A stretch of 64,000 nt of DNA from Delphinus delphis (GCF_949987515.2 NC_082696.1:34576431-34640430); one strand, 5' to 3'; positions 24,101 to 36,830 are shown, counted from the first letter of the stretch. The notes: generated by a model not told the origin, from the letters alone. Translations and numbers: made by a program.

Positions 24101-25619
24101 TAAGATACCCTGATATTTAGGCAGCTGTGCCCTTCCCCATTCCCTTGGCTTAAAAAATAATTCCTAGTTTTCTCAGATTGTTAAAATTCTATTCATTCTT
24201 TAAGACCAAACCAAAAGTTCCCTGTTCACTCTGAACCCTTCAGATGGAATAAATCCTCTCAGTTCTGAAAGCATTTTATTGTTGCCTCAATACAGTATTT
24301 CTTCCACTATATAATTATTAATTACATATGTGTCTTACTGACTACACCACAGTCTAGTTCCTTGATGGCCATGATAGTCTGATGGCCAGACTATCTGACC
24401 TACAGGATTAAAAAATATACATATGTATATAGATAGACAATACATGAACAGGGTTAAATAAAAAATATATTTGTCCCAATTTTTAAAAAAATGCTTACTG
24501 GTTTCAACTGTCTTTTATCAAATTCTCAACATTGACTAAGAATGATATGGTCATACTTTTAATAGGAATATATAATCAAAGCACCATATTGGAAAAGTAG
24601 GTAACAATAGTTATATGTCAAACTGGGAGAACATATGAAATAGTATCTACAAGGGTCACTCTCTGGTCAAGTATATTAAACACTGTTATAAAGTAAAGTG
24701 TTCACTGCATTTTTCATGAATGACTCAAGTTGGATATTTTTCATATCAACTTGGAAGACGGAAATATGATGTTCATTGTGTGAAAAAGTTTCATCAATAA
24801 CAGAATGAAGTTCAATATGGGCAAGATCAAGGTAGCAGTAACATTTTAAAGCATACTTCACAAAGAGAAACTGATAGGAAAACAGAACTGGTAAAACTGG
24901 GGACTACAGTGACTCCAATAGGAATTAAAATGCATGTACTAACTTGTTAAAAGAACCAATTAATTAAAAAAAACTATTTATTTTACTGAAACATGTTTTT
25001 AATAACTAGTATTTTATAACCCATAAGTCTTTCTTATTTATAAAGCCTGATATTATCTCCTTAGCTTGGTTATTTAAGTAAATTACTATGTAAAGAAAAA
25101 GTAGAACCTAGAAGACCTGGAGATCTTTCCAGTTTTTTTTTAGCCTTCTATGAGCAAATTTCTCTGTCTTCAGTTCCACTTTTTAATAGAGATTTTTTCC
25201 CTATGAAGAGATTTTTTTTTGGAAATCTACATTAATAATAATTTAATGTGAATAAAATTGTCAACTCAAAGATCTAAACGTTATATAAAATGCTCATTTT
25301 GTATAATTAAAACTAACTATGACAGATACTTGATTTATTACATTTTATACCAGTCCACTTAATTTACTGCAGCTTTGGAACAAACATGATGCCATACTTA
25401 CATTTCTACTACAGATCCCACAGATGACTGTCACAAAAATAAAACATCTTCTTCACGAGCAATCAGCCAGTTTGCAGTATTTTCTCCTCCATTGCTGGAT
25501 CATCCTGTGCTGCAAAAGAAAAATTTCAACATCAACTTCTCTACAGACAACATTAAGATCAACAACATTAAAAATTAATTTCAGTCAATTATGTATGATT
25601 CTTCATTTAACAAAATTCA

Positions 25620-26430
25620 CTGGCAAATTTTATCTCAAAAGTGGAAAAATTTCAAGACAAGGATGCCTGCTTTCTCCACTGCTATTCAACACTTTACTGG
25701 AAGTTCTAGCCAGAGCAATTAGACCAGAAAAAGATATGAAAAGCATACAAATTGGTAAGGAAGAAGTAAAACCATTAACTATTTGCAGAGACAGTAAAAT
25801 TTTCTCTATTCTCTATATAGAAAATTCTGGAGAATCCCCAAGAAAGCTACTAAAGCTAATAAACAAATTCAGCAAAATTGCAGTTTATTATAAGTTCAAT
25901 GCACGAAAAAGTCAGTTCTGTATCTAGCAGTCAACAATTCAAACAGGAAATCAAGAAAGCAATTCCATTTATAATAGCATCTAAAAGAATGAAATACCTA
26001 GAAATCAACTTAACCGAGGAGGTGAAAGACTTGTACATTGAAAACTACAAAGCACTGCTGAAAGAAATTAAAGAAGAGTTAAATAATGGAAAGACAACTG
26101 GTGTTCATGGATTGGAAGACTATGAAGATGACAAAACTATCCAAAGTGATCTACAGATTAAACATAATTCTTATCAAAATTCCAAGAGCCTTTTTTTCAG
26201 AAATGAAGAAACAAATCCTCAAATTCATATGGAATTGTGAGGGGCCCCAAATAGCCAAAAATAATCTTGAAAAAGAACAAAGTTGGTGAGTTCAAGCTTC
26301 TTGATTCCAAAACTTACTACAAAGCTATAGTAATCAAGACAGGGTGGTACTGGCATAAGGACAGACAAAGATACCAACAGAAGAGAGTCCAGAAATAAAC
26401 TCATCTATGGCCATCTGATATATTTCACCA
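25620..26430 (+). mobile_element. Degraded L1 ORF2 fragment
   Basis: Translation shows the L1 reverse-transcriptase motif [20 protein letters not shown]. The catalytic-aspartate region that should follow is altered by substitutions. Downstream frames continue with [11 protein letters not shown], then [20 protein letters not shown], then [12 protein letters not shown]. The frame is broken at 25927 and again near 26240. No 3' UTR or tail is present. It is non-functional. Confidence 0.85.
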
Positions 26431-27412
26431 CAAGAAAAAAAATTTAAGTGAAACAAGTTCTTTATAGACAAAGTAGCCCACATGGAATGTATTCCATAGC
26501 CACTGCCTTCCTACAAGAAGGTAATGTATGGGAAGGCAAGGTCATCATCACATTAACTAGGACCTCCTGGTATTTATATGTATGTCCAAGTTTAAGCCAA
26601 CCTTCTCTCAAGATGCCTGTTGTCCAGGAAGTCCAGAGTCACCAACTAAAGCATCATCTCAGCCATTAATCCTCTTTCTTCCCATTTAGTATTTCCTCCT
26701 TCCACTTCATCATGCCCACTGTGGGAGGCTCATTTTACCACACAGAAATTAGGATCAAGCATACGTGATGACTAAAGAGATGACGGGCTTCACAGTGACC
26801 ACAAGACAGGAGAGACAAATACTCTTTCAGTTCCATGTGCCGCACAGTGTGGGAATCCATCTCCCTAAAAAATTTGTAATTTTAGTATTTAAGACGATAT
26901 ATGGCCTTTAAATACAAGCCAGCGTATCTCACCAAATGTTTAACAGACCAAACAGTATGCAATCTGTTTCAAAACTGGAGAACTTTCAAAAGTAACTGAC
27001 TAGAAAGGGTTTCTAAACAACATGACTTTTTGTTTTACTCTGACTTTAGAACTTAGTCTTTACATGATAAGGACTCCACTGTCCTGACTTTCCTCAACAG
27101 CGCTTTCACTTTACCCTCCATCATTCACTTCCCTCCTGTAGCCTACTCAAAATAGAAACTGTCCAGTTTCACACACAGGACAGCAGGAAACACTCTACTA
27201 TTCTAACATCATTACTCTTAAAAACAAACCAAAAAACCCCACTTATTCTTTGAAGTCTCCAACCATTGGCTATAATCCCCTATAGCTGTTCTCTCTTAAC
27301 CCTTAAGGTACTGATTTAATCTACTCACTACTGGTCATCCTATTCATCTTATCTCCTGACATCTCACTATGAACCTATTTAAATATCCTTGAGAATAAAC
27401 CACTCAACACCT

Positions 27413-27585
27413 AACTCAGAGGTTCCTGAACTTGCCCCACAGAGGTGGCTTGTTAGAAATACACATTCTCAGGCTCTAACCTGAGATACTGTAGGCCAGT
27501 AGAGATGGGTTTCAGCCCAGGAATCTCACCTCAAGTGATGCTGATGCAGGTAGTCCATCGAATACAATTTGAGAAACACTGTCCT
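27413..27585 (+). mobile_element. MER5A-like hAT-Charlie element
   Basis: It starts cagaggttcctgaacttg and ends aatttgagaaacactg, giving imperfect terminal inverted repeats. aagtgatgctgatgcaggta lies inside. Confidence 0.7.
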
Positions 27586-27859
27586 TGTTTTTCAATTCCT
27601 AAAATCCTAAATTCAATGAACTTCATCACCCCCCTCCCCCCAAAAAAATATGATGGCCACATTTGGAACTAGATGCCTCCTAAAACTACTGCCTCTATAA
27701 AATCTTAATCTCACTCTCAGATCACAAGCTCCGGTCCTTTCAGCTCACTTATTCATTCCCACACCCACTCTTTAATTTCAAGGGGCCCTCCAGTCTCTTG
27801 ACCACCTCCTTTCCTTTCTCCAATACCTGATCTCATTTCCTTTCCTGCCCAATCTGGAG

Positions 27860-28710
27860 CCCAACCATTTTAACTTCTTAAGAGAATGCTTGGTTCTCTC
27901 ATATCTCTGTCTCTCATCTACACATACTCTACACACCCCCATCTCTGCATATATCTAACAATGTGACATCTTAGCTTCCATGCCTTAACCAATGAGTGCT
28001 GACAGAGAAAAACAAAATTCTTTTCCTCATTCCCCTCCTAACACATCACACCAAATTCTGTCAACTTTCATCCCTAACACCTTTGGAATCTATCCTCCAT
28101 TCTCTTGCCATTGCTAATCCCCTAGTTTAGAATTTTATCCTCTCTCTCCTGGACTACTGTTCAGCCTGATTATCTTGCTTCAGTATCACCCCTTAAATTT
28201 ATTCACCAAGTCTCTGAGTGTGATAGACTTAAAAAGAAAAATGAAGCCTTCTATACACGAAGCCCTATATGGGCTCTCCAGCCTATACAACAAAGGTAAA
28301 GCTCCTTAGAACAATATTCAAAAGTCTTAAAGACCTGAAACCTAAATAACTCTCTAGTCTTATCTCTCTCTCACAAATTAATACTCTACTTACACCTAAT
28401 TACTCAGTTCTCCAAACTTCCCTTTGTAGTTCTGTATTTCCTCCTGCCTGGTATAGTCTCCCTCTTTTAAGGCTAAAAAGAATGCTACTACCTTTCTCTG
28501 ACTACCTCCAAAAAACTGTTCCCTCCCCTCTATTTTGTAATTCTTCTATTACTGAATTTATCATATGCACTGCAATCATCTGTTCGCTTCTGACTCTTCT
28601 AGTAAACCATGAGCCCCCTGAAGACAAGGACAATTTATATCTCTAAGCGGCCAGTAAACTGCCAATCAGTTGTTGACAACTTGAACTGGTATTTCTTGGA
28701 TGAATGAAAA
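27860..28710 (+). repeat. L2
   Basis: C/T-rich L2 text includes tcctggactactgttcagcc, ctccctcttttaaggctaa and aaccatgagccccctgaaga, and ends with tatttcttggatgaatga. Confidence 0.65.
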
Positions 28711-29105
28711 ACTAAATTTATTTACTAACATAACACAACATTTGCATTCTAATTGTGAATAGGCACCCAACCACAAAAGACATAAAGATATCTAAGCTCT
28801 AATCCTTTCTTTAAACAACTTAAAATCTAACAGAGGGAGTTACTACATTTACAAATATAAAATTCATGCCATCTTTATATCTTTTGACAAGTACATCATT
28901 TATCCAGCTTTATTTGCTGGCAATGAATTCTACAGAATGCAGATAAAAATCTAGGAATAAAACCAATTTTAGTAAATCTTGCAAGCTATGGGGACTTTTC
29001 CAATTCCTGTATCCCACGGCTAAATTTCAAAGCTGACTCTAAATGGATAATGGTTGAGGGGAGGAAAATGAACTAAAACCTATGTAGTCATCTAGATCCT
29101 AGCTA

Positions 29106-29350
29106 TGACAACTGTGGTCCCCAACTAGCAACATCAGCATTACCTGGGAGTTCCTTACAAACAAAATATCTGAAGCCCCACTCCCTACCAAGAGAATCAG
29201 ATCTCAGGTATTTCATATGCATATTAAAGTTCAGGAAGCACTAGTAGCCCCATTATATCATTGAATTCTCAAAATGACTCTGTGAGAAATTTTATAAATG
29301 AGGAAACCCAAGCCCACAAGGATTTAACCCCAAATCACGAAACTATCAAT
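29106..29350 (-). repeat. MER5-like fragment followed by MIR
   Basis: caactagcaacatcagcatt and acctgggagttccttacaaa are reversed MER5 text. From about 29245, aaatgaggaaacccaagccc is reversed MIR. Confidence 0.6.
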
Positions 29351-29429
29351 ACTGGGAGATGAGATTCAAGCTCAAGTATATCTTAAAAAAAATATTTTCC
29401 TCAATGTGCTGTATCTCAAAGAAAAGGTC

Positions 29430-29760
29430 TAGAATAGCATTGTCTAATAGAAAGATGATGCAAGCCACATATGTAATTTCACATTTTCTATTAGCCACAT
29501 TAACAATAATAATAAGAAAACAGGTAGATTTAATTTAAAGAATATATTTTATTTAACCTAATATATTCTAAACATTACCATTTCCACTGGTATTTAATAT
29601 AAATTAATTATTAATGTGATATTTTACACTCATGTGTGTGTGTGTACACTCTTTGAAATCTAGTGTGTATTTTACTTATAGCACAACTCAATTCAGACTA
29701 GCCACACAGTTTGCTCAATAGCTCCATGTGGCTAGTGGCTACTGGCAATGCAGGTTTAGA
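29430..29760. mobile_element. Non-autonomous hAT-like DNA transposon
   Basis: gcattgtctaatagaaagat at the left and tccatgtggctagtggctac at the right are the ends of a common mammalian hAT-type element. The interior is AT-rich with a (GT) run at 29634-29645. There is no coding capacity. Confidence 0.6.
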
Positions 29761-31424
29761 ATGTCTTGCATACCAACAGGTTTTTTCCAACACAAAACTG
29801 GCAATTTACTACAAGAATTGTTGAATAAAGAAAATGAACTCCATGTTACTTTACTCACACCTTTGCTGGCACAGATGAAAAAGAAAATTGCATATTTTGC
29901 TGTGATCAAAACTGACTGGTTTAGCTAGTCTCAATTCTACCAAATAGATCCATCAACTCTAGCCTCTGAGAATTACAATGCCAATTGGGCACAACATAGG
30001 GTATGGCATGTATCAGTAATATTCAGAACAGTCATGTAAAGTAGCCCTCAGAAAACTTCTACATTTGAAACCGAATATTTTTTCTTTAATGGAAGGAGGG
30101 GGAGGCTTTTACTTTCAACTAAAGATAAAAGAATAGTATAATTCTAACTACAGGCCAGAATTAATTTGGTAAACATACATAATTCCTTCTGCAATGAATG
30201 ATTTGTAAATTATGACCAAAGTCAACACAATTTATGAATTATTACAGTAAAATTTGCCACAATATTTTGACATGCAAATACCAATTAGCTAATGGGTTAA
30301 GGTTCCTTCTTAAGGTGCAAACTTATACAGAAATGAACCATTAGGAGGGTAACATAGAAAGAGAAAACATATGGAACTAAATGAGATATTTCTGCCCCTT
30401 AACAATTCTAAAGAAAAAAAGTGGCAGACTGAATTTAAAAATATATAAAAGAGATTAGAGAGTATCAGTTAATTTAAATCATCTACCCATTCAACCAATT
30501 AAGTATAACAAAATGAATATTGTATTATTTATAATTTGTGACCACTCAACAAATTCATGCTCCTATTATTTGCACCTACTGTTATTTTCTCTGAAAACAG
30601 GCTTAATCACAAGTCTACTTTTCAAGTCAGTCATGGAGTCAAAAAAAAGGTTTTTTTTAGATTATAGATTCAAATAAATGATTATCTTTTTTTAAAGAAC
30701 TCATCAAAGAAAAAGATAAGCATGTAACAGTTAAAATATCAAATTACAAAGATCTGAAGATTTCCTGTATTTTTCCAATTATACTAACAGCTAATGTTTA
30801 ATAAAATAGTTCTTACTCTTTATTCAAAATACACAAAACAGGAAATGTTCTATATAAAAGGTATCAGTGACAGAAAAGAAAAATACTACAAATCTTACAA
30901 CTTTTGGTATACAAAGTCAAAAAAGAAAAAAGAACAAAAAGCAAGGACCAGTAAAAGAAGGAACAGAGAGAGAGAGATCGGGTGTAATTCAGCAGATACA
31001 TCTTAATATTTCTTAAGAAAGAGTCCCAAATTGAGAGATGTAACTAAATGCCCTAATGTTTCCATTTTTAGCTTTCCTTCTCATCTCCTGCTAAAACTCA
31101 GCTTACTGAAAGCACACGTCATACTGGGAGACAAAAGTCTTCGGTCAAAACTCATTTCAACTAAATGGGGTCCAATATTTTACAGTACTCTATGTTAAAG
31201 AATTATTTCCACCACTGCGTTTAACACTTCCCATAAAAAACATTACTGTATGACAACCTCCGGCCTTCACAATCTTCATACCCAAGAATTAAATCTTTAT
31301 ATTTTCCACCCAAAAAGGTGGGCTTTGCATTTTATTTTAACAAAACATTAAATGTGAATGTGAACAAGTACTGTCTTTTAATCACATAAACCAGAAGTTG
31401 CATAGCCTGCAACCATTTTGTAAA

Positions 31425-31490
31425 TAAGAAAAGCTCTGCTGCTAATTATCTGTGTGACCTTGGTCAAGTCACAACTCCCATGTCTGTTAT
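31425..31490 (+). repeat. MIR core fragment
   Basis: tctgctgctaattatctgtg followed by tgaccttggtcaagtcac is the MIR core. The surrounding 31490-33380 is AT-rich with A-runs at about 31935-31944 and 32009-32032, and holds nothing else I recognise except an unexplained frame discussed in findings. Confidence 0.65.
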
Positions 31491-33882
31491 TTCACCCTAC
31501 TCTACACTTCCATAATTCTAAATACTTTAATTAATACGATTTAACAACGGGTTTTGTTTTAACTAACTCAAAGGGTAATAAGCCATGAACACTCAACAGT
31601 CCATAAATAGCACAGGTGGTTGTAGCAGAATGTAAATAAGATGGATTCCATACCCACAAAGACTGTTTCTAATCCAGCTGGTCGCACAAAATCAGGTTCC
31701 TTGGGCACAATCAAAAACCAGGCAAGAGGATGGAAAAGGTTCACCTTCTGTTACTAACACTGGGGGAAAAAAAAGCATTCAAATACCCAACTGACAGTGT
31801 GTCAGGTGTTTTATGCTAGTAAATTGCTAATACATGGGATAATATTCTCTATGCAGATCAATATTGTGAAAAGAAAAAATTTAATACTATATTTTTCTTC
31901 TACTAAGTCAAGAAATCATTTTTAGATCCTTTCAAAAAAAAAAAATCTGCCCTATCCTTGCGACAACTCAAAAACAAAATACTTTACCAGTTGACACATG
32001 TCTCCTACAAAAAAAAAAAAAAAAAAAAAAAATTCTTTTTTTCTTCCTCTTGTCTCATGATCAGCTATTTGGAAAAACAGTTTTCCTGATGATTATAATT
32101 CTACCAAGTTTTTAACAACCGAGTAAATAACAAAATCCTACAAATGTTTGCCATTATTTTCATTTTGCCCACAATTTACACTGGCCCACTTGAAACATAA
32201 ATTCTAAATCAAAGATTCGGCTTAACAAAATGCTCCAATTTAAGATGTACAAGCTAAAACAAACATGCAAAATCTATTTCTAAAGTGGTTTTTCACTTTT
32301 CCGGTTTGCTCTTTAAAATTGGATTACTTGACGTATTTTCATGATTTTTAGAGCACTCCCAGACATTCAACACGAACAGTATTTGCTGGTCACAAAAACA
32401 GCAAAGCCAACATCATAAATCCTGTTATTTGTGCAGGTCATTTTCCTCCTGGGTCTTATATGCCACGTCTTTTAAAGGTCTAAATATAGATTCACTTATT
32501 AAAAAAACAAAAACAGTTTTAAGTCTTCCAGTTTCCGTAAGTATATACTGCTTTTAACGCCAATGTCATACTTTCAAATTCTATTTTAAAAGTACACACA
32601 TTGGAGGGGTACCTGAAATGTCAATCATCCAAAGACAACGCGTTTTTCTATCATTTCTTGGCTTTCTTCTCTCAATTCCACAGTTTTAATATTACTTAAT
32701 AAACAAAATATTACTTAACAAACAAAATGTACGTACTTTAGAAACTTGAGAAATAAGTGCTCACTAAAATGGCACTTAGGAAAAAGAAAAACATATTAAA
32801 AGCGATATCAAGCGGAAAAGATCTAGTTGCCAGAAGTGTGTGTAAACTCAAAACAATTTTTCAGCCTTTCTCTAGATGCCCACGGAAAATAAAACAGCGG
32901 CAACAATATAAGACCCGTACTCTTTCAGTCGGGATGGGGGGTAGGGAGAGAATTCCGCACCCAGCAACCAGAAGAACAAAGCAACAGCCTCCGCTGTTAA
33001 GATGCACCGAGGTTTTTGGAGGCTCAACGGGTATTGAGAAATCTCTTAATGATTCTGATGCTTTAATAACAGCGCTGGGCTTAACGAGAGCAAGGCGAGG
33101 GACTGCTCGTCATATTAGGCAATACCCAGAAACTGAACCGGAGGAGGAGGGAAAGAGGGAAGAAAAAGAAGCCAAAGACACTCCGGAAAAAGACAAAATG
33201 CAGTAACTCTACGCCCTGACCCAAGGCCCGGGTAGAAGCCTCCGCACGGGAAATTGGGAGTAGGATACCCCTCAAACCATTGCCGCCCCTAAATCTTGAG
33301 GCCCAAAGTCCCCGTGTAGAGGCCTGACACCACCGATGAGGGGAAAGGAGAGGGACCTGGCTGCCACCAAAGGCAGCGACGAGGACCCCGGCGGAAGAGG
33401 CTGCGCAGTAATGGCCGCTGCTCCGCCTCTCGCACCCGGACCGTGACCAGCTCCAGGCTGTCGCCCAGGGCAGGGGCTGCGGCGGCCCCAGGCAACGCAG
33501 AGCCCGTCACCGTCTTCTTGCCTGTGACAGCAGCCAAGCTGGGAGCGATGGAAAGGGCTGAGCTGTCCCACCCCGGCTCGGCGCAACCGCCGCGGTCCCC
33601 CCGGCCCAAGGGCGTCCACCTACGTACCGGCCCCTGACCCCGCCGCCGCCGCCCCTCTCAGGCCTGGAGCGCAGGGCCGACCCAGAGTGTGTCGCCGTTG
33701 GAGGTGACACCGCGGGCCATCACTTCTCTCCCCAAGTTAGGATCCCGGAGCGGCTAACTTTCACCCTGCCTCTCAAGTGGGCTTCGCCCTTACTCGCACC
33801 TCTGTGGCCACAGCCGCGGTCGCCTCGCAGTCTTTTCTCTTCGGCCTCGGGGCCCGCAGCGGCCGCGGACGCGCGCGCGGCC

Positions 33883-33892
33883 GTCACGTGAC
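33883..33892. promoter_or_regulatory. CLEAR/USF-type E-box palindrome
   Basis: The sequence is the perfect palindrome GTCACGTGAC. It contains CACGTG and exactly fits the TFEB/TFE3 CLEAR consensus, also bound by USF1/2. It sits in the CpG island at the presumed upstream edge of RNF146. Occupancy is inference. Confidence 0.6.
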
Positions 33893-33910
33893 CGCCGGTA
33901 GCGTCGCGGG

Positions 33911-33920
33911 GGGCGGGGCC
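33911..33920 (+). promoter_or_regulatory. GC box (Sp1/KLF type) with adjacent ETS-like core
   Basis: GGGCGGGGCC is a textbook Sp1 site. A GCGGAAGC core resembling an ETS site follows at about 33928-33935. Both are common in TATA-less housekeeping promoters. Confidence 0.55.
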
Positions 33921-34169
33921 GCGCGATGCGGAAGCAGCGCCGCGCACCCGTGAGCTCGCTCAAGCCCAGCTCCGCCCTAGTTCCCCACGCCCCGTTCCTG
34001 ACGCACGCCGCAGGTTGCCTGCCTTCTCCTATCTTTGGGGAGCTGCAGTTTCTCCGCTTCTAACTGCTTTATATTTTGCTTTACTTGTAGTTAGGTGCCG
34101 AAGAATTCTGAAAGAATGCAAGTCCACCAGAGAGAGATTTGGGGCCGAGGAAGTAAGACACGTGTAGAA

Positions 34170-34184
34170 CCAGCAGGTGGTGCT
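34170..34184 (+). promoter_or_regulatory. CTCF-like core motif
   Basis: CCAGCAGGTGGTGCT matches the core CTCF consensus CCASYAGRKGGCRSY at 14 of 15 positions. It lies about 0.25 kb outside the CpG island in otherwise unremarkable sequence. Confidence 0.5.
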
Positions 34185-34737
34185 GCTCAGAAACCCAGCT
34201 TCGAGATCCAGGAGAAGCCCTTTGGGCGCCTTAGCTGGATTTGGGGGTGAAGAGTCCTTGGCAAAACTACTTGTTCTCTTTCAAAAAAAAGGAAGTTCCA
34301 ATTTATTCATCTTTTGAACCACTGAGCAATTTAATAGGAAAAAAAATCTTACTTTCCTTTGGGCTCATTTTTCTTAGACCAGGGCGCAGGAAGCTGGAGG
34401 AAGAGATTAATCAGCATAAGAATCTAAAACTAAAGAAATGGCTTTATTTTATTGCACGTGTTTGGTTTCAAACATCAGATTCCTGGCAGTACCCTCCATT
34501 TCAATTTAGCATATACATCATCTTTTTTTGGAACTGATTGTATTTTCTTAATTATTTGTAGTAAAATGAAAAAGGTGGAAGAGCATGCTTTTTTATTTTT
34601 AAAAGAATATATGTTTCAACATTCCTTGCCAGCATCTTCTTAATTTGCAATGCTGTTGCATTTTGAACTCTCATTAACTGTTTATGGTTAATTTTCAAGG
34701 TTGGAAATTTTTCAGAGTTTATATATATGTGTATTTT

Positions 34738-34796
34738 CTTTTATTCTGTCTGTCTACCTATCTATCTGCTGATCTGTCTGTCTATCCATCTGCGTG
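34738..34796. repeat. Degenerate (CTGT/CTAT)n tetranucleotide array
   Basis: It is an interrupted run of CTGT, CTAC, CTAT and CCAT units. About 34200-34737 before it is plain AT-rich intergenic sequence. Confidence 0.85.
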
Positions 34797-34849
34797 CAAG
34801 AAAGTGCAACAGGAGTCTCACTAAAACGCCATTACAGGCTTCAAACTCT

Positions 34850-35670
34850 CAGCACAGCCATAGTCTTAGTCATTTCAGTGAATAGCTCTTGCTCACATCA
34901 TCTTTCCTTGCTCACACCTATCTGTACTTTCTCTCTTTCTCTCATGTCCCATATCCACTTTGCAAATAACCTGCTGGCTCTTCGTTCAAAACACGTTTTG
35001 AATTGGACTACTGACCGCCTCTACTACAACCTACATTATCTCTTAGACCAGGGACTGGTTTTCTGGCTTCTGTCCTTGCTTTCCTTTTAGTCTGTTCACC
35101 CAGAGGCCACAGTAAACTTATTAAAAAGGAAGTCAGTCATACCACATCTTTGTTGGAAGTCTCCCCTAGCTTCCCAAAACAAAGTAAAAACCAAAGTCCT
35201 TAACAGTGGTGCTAAGACTCTCCCCTCATTACCTCCCTGACCTCACAAACTGCTTGTTTAGCTTTGAGTTCCAAGAAGATTCTACAAAGTCTCTGAACCT
35301 CGGTCTCTGCAGTTGCTCTTTCCTCTGCTTGGAAAACTCTTCACCATAGTGGCTTTCTCCCTCTGTCTGGGCTCAAATGCCATCTTTTCAGTCAGGCCTC
35401 TACTTGCCAAACTATTTTAAATCGTGACATTCCCCCATTCCCAATATTTCTTATTCCTCTCACCTTTTTCTCTCTAATACTTAGCACAATGTAAAGGATG
35501 ACTTAGTTTACCTGTTTATCTCTACTGTGTGTCTCTGCACACTAGAACATAAGTCTCTCGGGGTCAAGAATTTGTGTTCTATTTTGTATTCCAACTGCCA
35601 GGAATAGTACCTAACACACTTAGAGAGGCTCTCTGGAAATATATGTTGAATGATTGAATGAATATGTGCA
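34850..35670 (+). repeat. L2
   Basis: It shows L2 order: acctccctgacctcacaaac, ttgctctttcctctgcttgg, ggctcaaatgccatcttttc and, at the end, aactgccaggaatagtacct and atatatgttgaatgattgaa. The left edge is uncertain. Confidence 0.7.
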
Positions 35671-36264
35671 CACACATTTATATACTAAATAATATATAAA
35701 TGAATAAAAACTTATTTGTCAGCAGTTGTATATAGAGAGGAAAATTGAGTGTATGGAATGTTATGCACTCCACCTTCACCACACCTGAAAGATAGTATGA
35801 GTTTCTCTCTATGAGTAATACAGGAGGGCACCTCTCAACATGGACAGAATTATTTGAAAAGTAATTGGTTTCCAGTAATTGTCAAGATGCCCAAACTTTC
35901 AAATGGTAAGAAATAAATCAGAGCCCAACAGATTCAAGGTATCTCTGTAATAATGTTATTATCATTTTCATTCTATTTTGCTTCATTGAATCAAGAAGTT
36001 GCAAAAGACTGCTAGGAATTGCTCATTATTCATAACTGACTGTCTGTTTCCCACAAGCATATAAAATGTGTTCATGAATACCACACGTCTCAGGTACCCC
36101 CTCCTCCCTATACTATCCCCCCCAACATATAAAAATGTTTGGTGTTGTTAGTTTAATGGTCAAAATATTCTGTTTAGTTAACATCTGAAGACATCCATGA
36201 AAACATGCATGAGAAAATTGTATGTGTCACAGTGGAAAATGTTTTGAAAACAATTGATATAGCT

Positions 36265-36830
36265 AGTCTAGGGCAGTGGTTTTCAGAGTGTTTTCCAGTG
36301 TTCCCTGGGGGTCCTTGAGATCCTTTCAGAGGATCCTAGAGGTAAAAATTATTTGGATAATAATATATACAAAGACTCTAGCTGCCTTGTTTCTCCCGCA
36401 CCCCCGTTCACTTTAGTACAGTGGAGTTTTCCAGAGGCCACATGATATGTGACGTAACAACAGGTTGAATGTAGAAGCAGATTCTAGAATTTGGCTGTAT
36501 TAATTAGGCCAGGGATTAAATAAATTTGCAAAACATAAAATAATACTGCTCTTCTCACTAAGTTAACTTTGGTTTTAAAAATAGTTATTTATCAGGAAAT
36601 ATTTATGGGGTTATTAATGTTAACATTAATGGGGTTATTTTTAATGAATTAATTTTAATTGATGAATTAATTTTAATGAATTAATAAATATTTTAAACAG
36701 TTCTCAGTTTTAGTTTGGTAAATATTGATAAATTAACATATATAAACAATACTTCTTCTGAGCCTTCTATAGGTTTTAAGAGTATAAAGGGGTCCCAAGA
36801 CCAAGAACTTTCAGAACACTAGTTCTAGTG
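36265..36830. mobile_element. Internally deleted hAT-type DNA transposon
   Basis: The left end cagtggttttcagagtgttt and ggggtccttgagatcctttc are matched at the right by aaggggtcccaagaccaaga and tttcagaacactag, forming diverged terminal inverted repeats. The middle retains the non-coding tail (ttaataaatattttaaacag) of a larger hAT element. The transposase is absent. Confidence 0.7.

Larger units (their letters stand above)
14621..33600 (-). other. RNF146: 5'-UTR intron of RNF146 (extent inferred)
   Basis: This is the stretch between the coding-exon acceptor and the CpG-island promoter. Its length agrees with the roughly 20 kb span recalled for the human gene. Small alternative 5'-UTR exons could hide here, but none can be called from sequence alone. 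It contains the repeats listed separately. About 17480-18470, 18600-20640, 22420-23130, 24100-25600, 26430-27410 and 30000-31420 show no recognisable element beyond AT-rich sequence and short homopolymer runs. Confidence 0.7.
33380..33960 (-). promoter_or_regulatory. RNF146: CpG-island promoter and first exon region of RNF146
   Basis: This is the only strongly CpG-rich stretch in the window. It holds many CG dinucleotides, GC boxes and an E-box palindrome, and abruptly borders AT-rich DNA on both sides. It sits about 19 kb upstream of the RNF146 coding exon and fits that gene's promoter. Two plausible donor sites read on the - strand are GCGA|GTAAGG (GT at 33793-33792) and CCG|GTACGT (GT at 33627-33626). 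This would suit alternative first exons, but which one is used cannot be decided here. There is no TATA box, so transcription is probably dispersed-start, and divergent + strand transcription is likely. Confidence 0.8.

Noticed and set aside
25424..26289. Possible reverse-transcriptase gene
   Set aside because: It is an L1 ORF2 remnant with several frame breaks, an altered catalytic region and no 3' UTR.
33272..33710. Overlapping - strand frames of 67-115 codons in the CpG island
   Set aside because: GC-rich DNA has few stop codons. The frames overlap one another, have no recognisable domain, and would lie in the RNF146 leader or intron.
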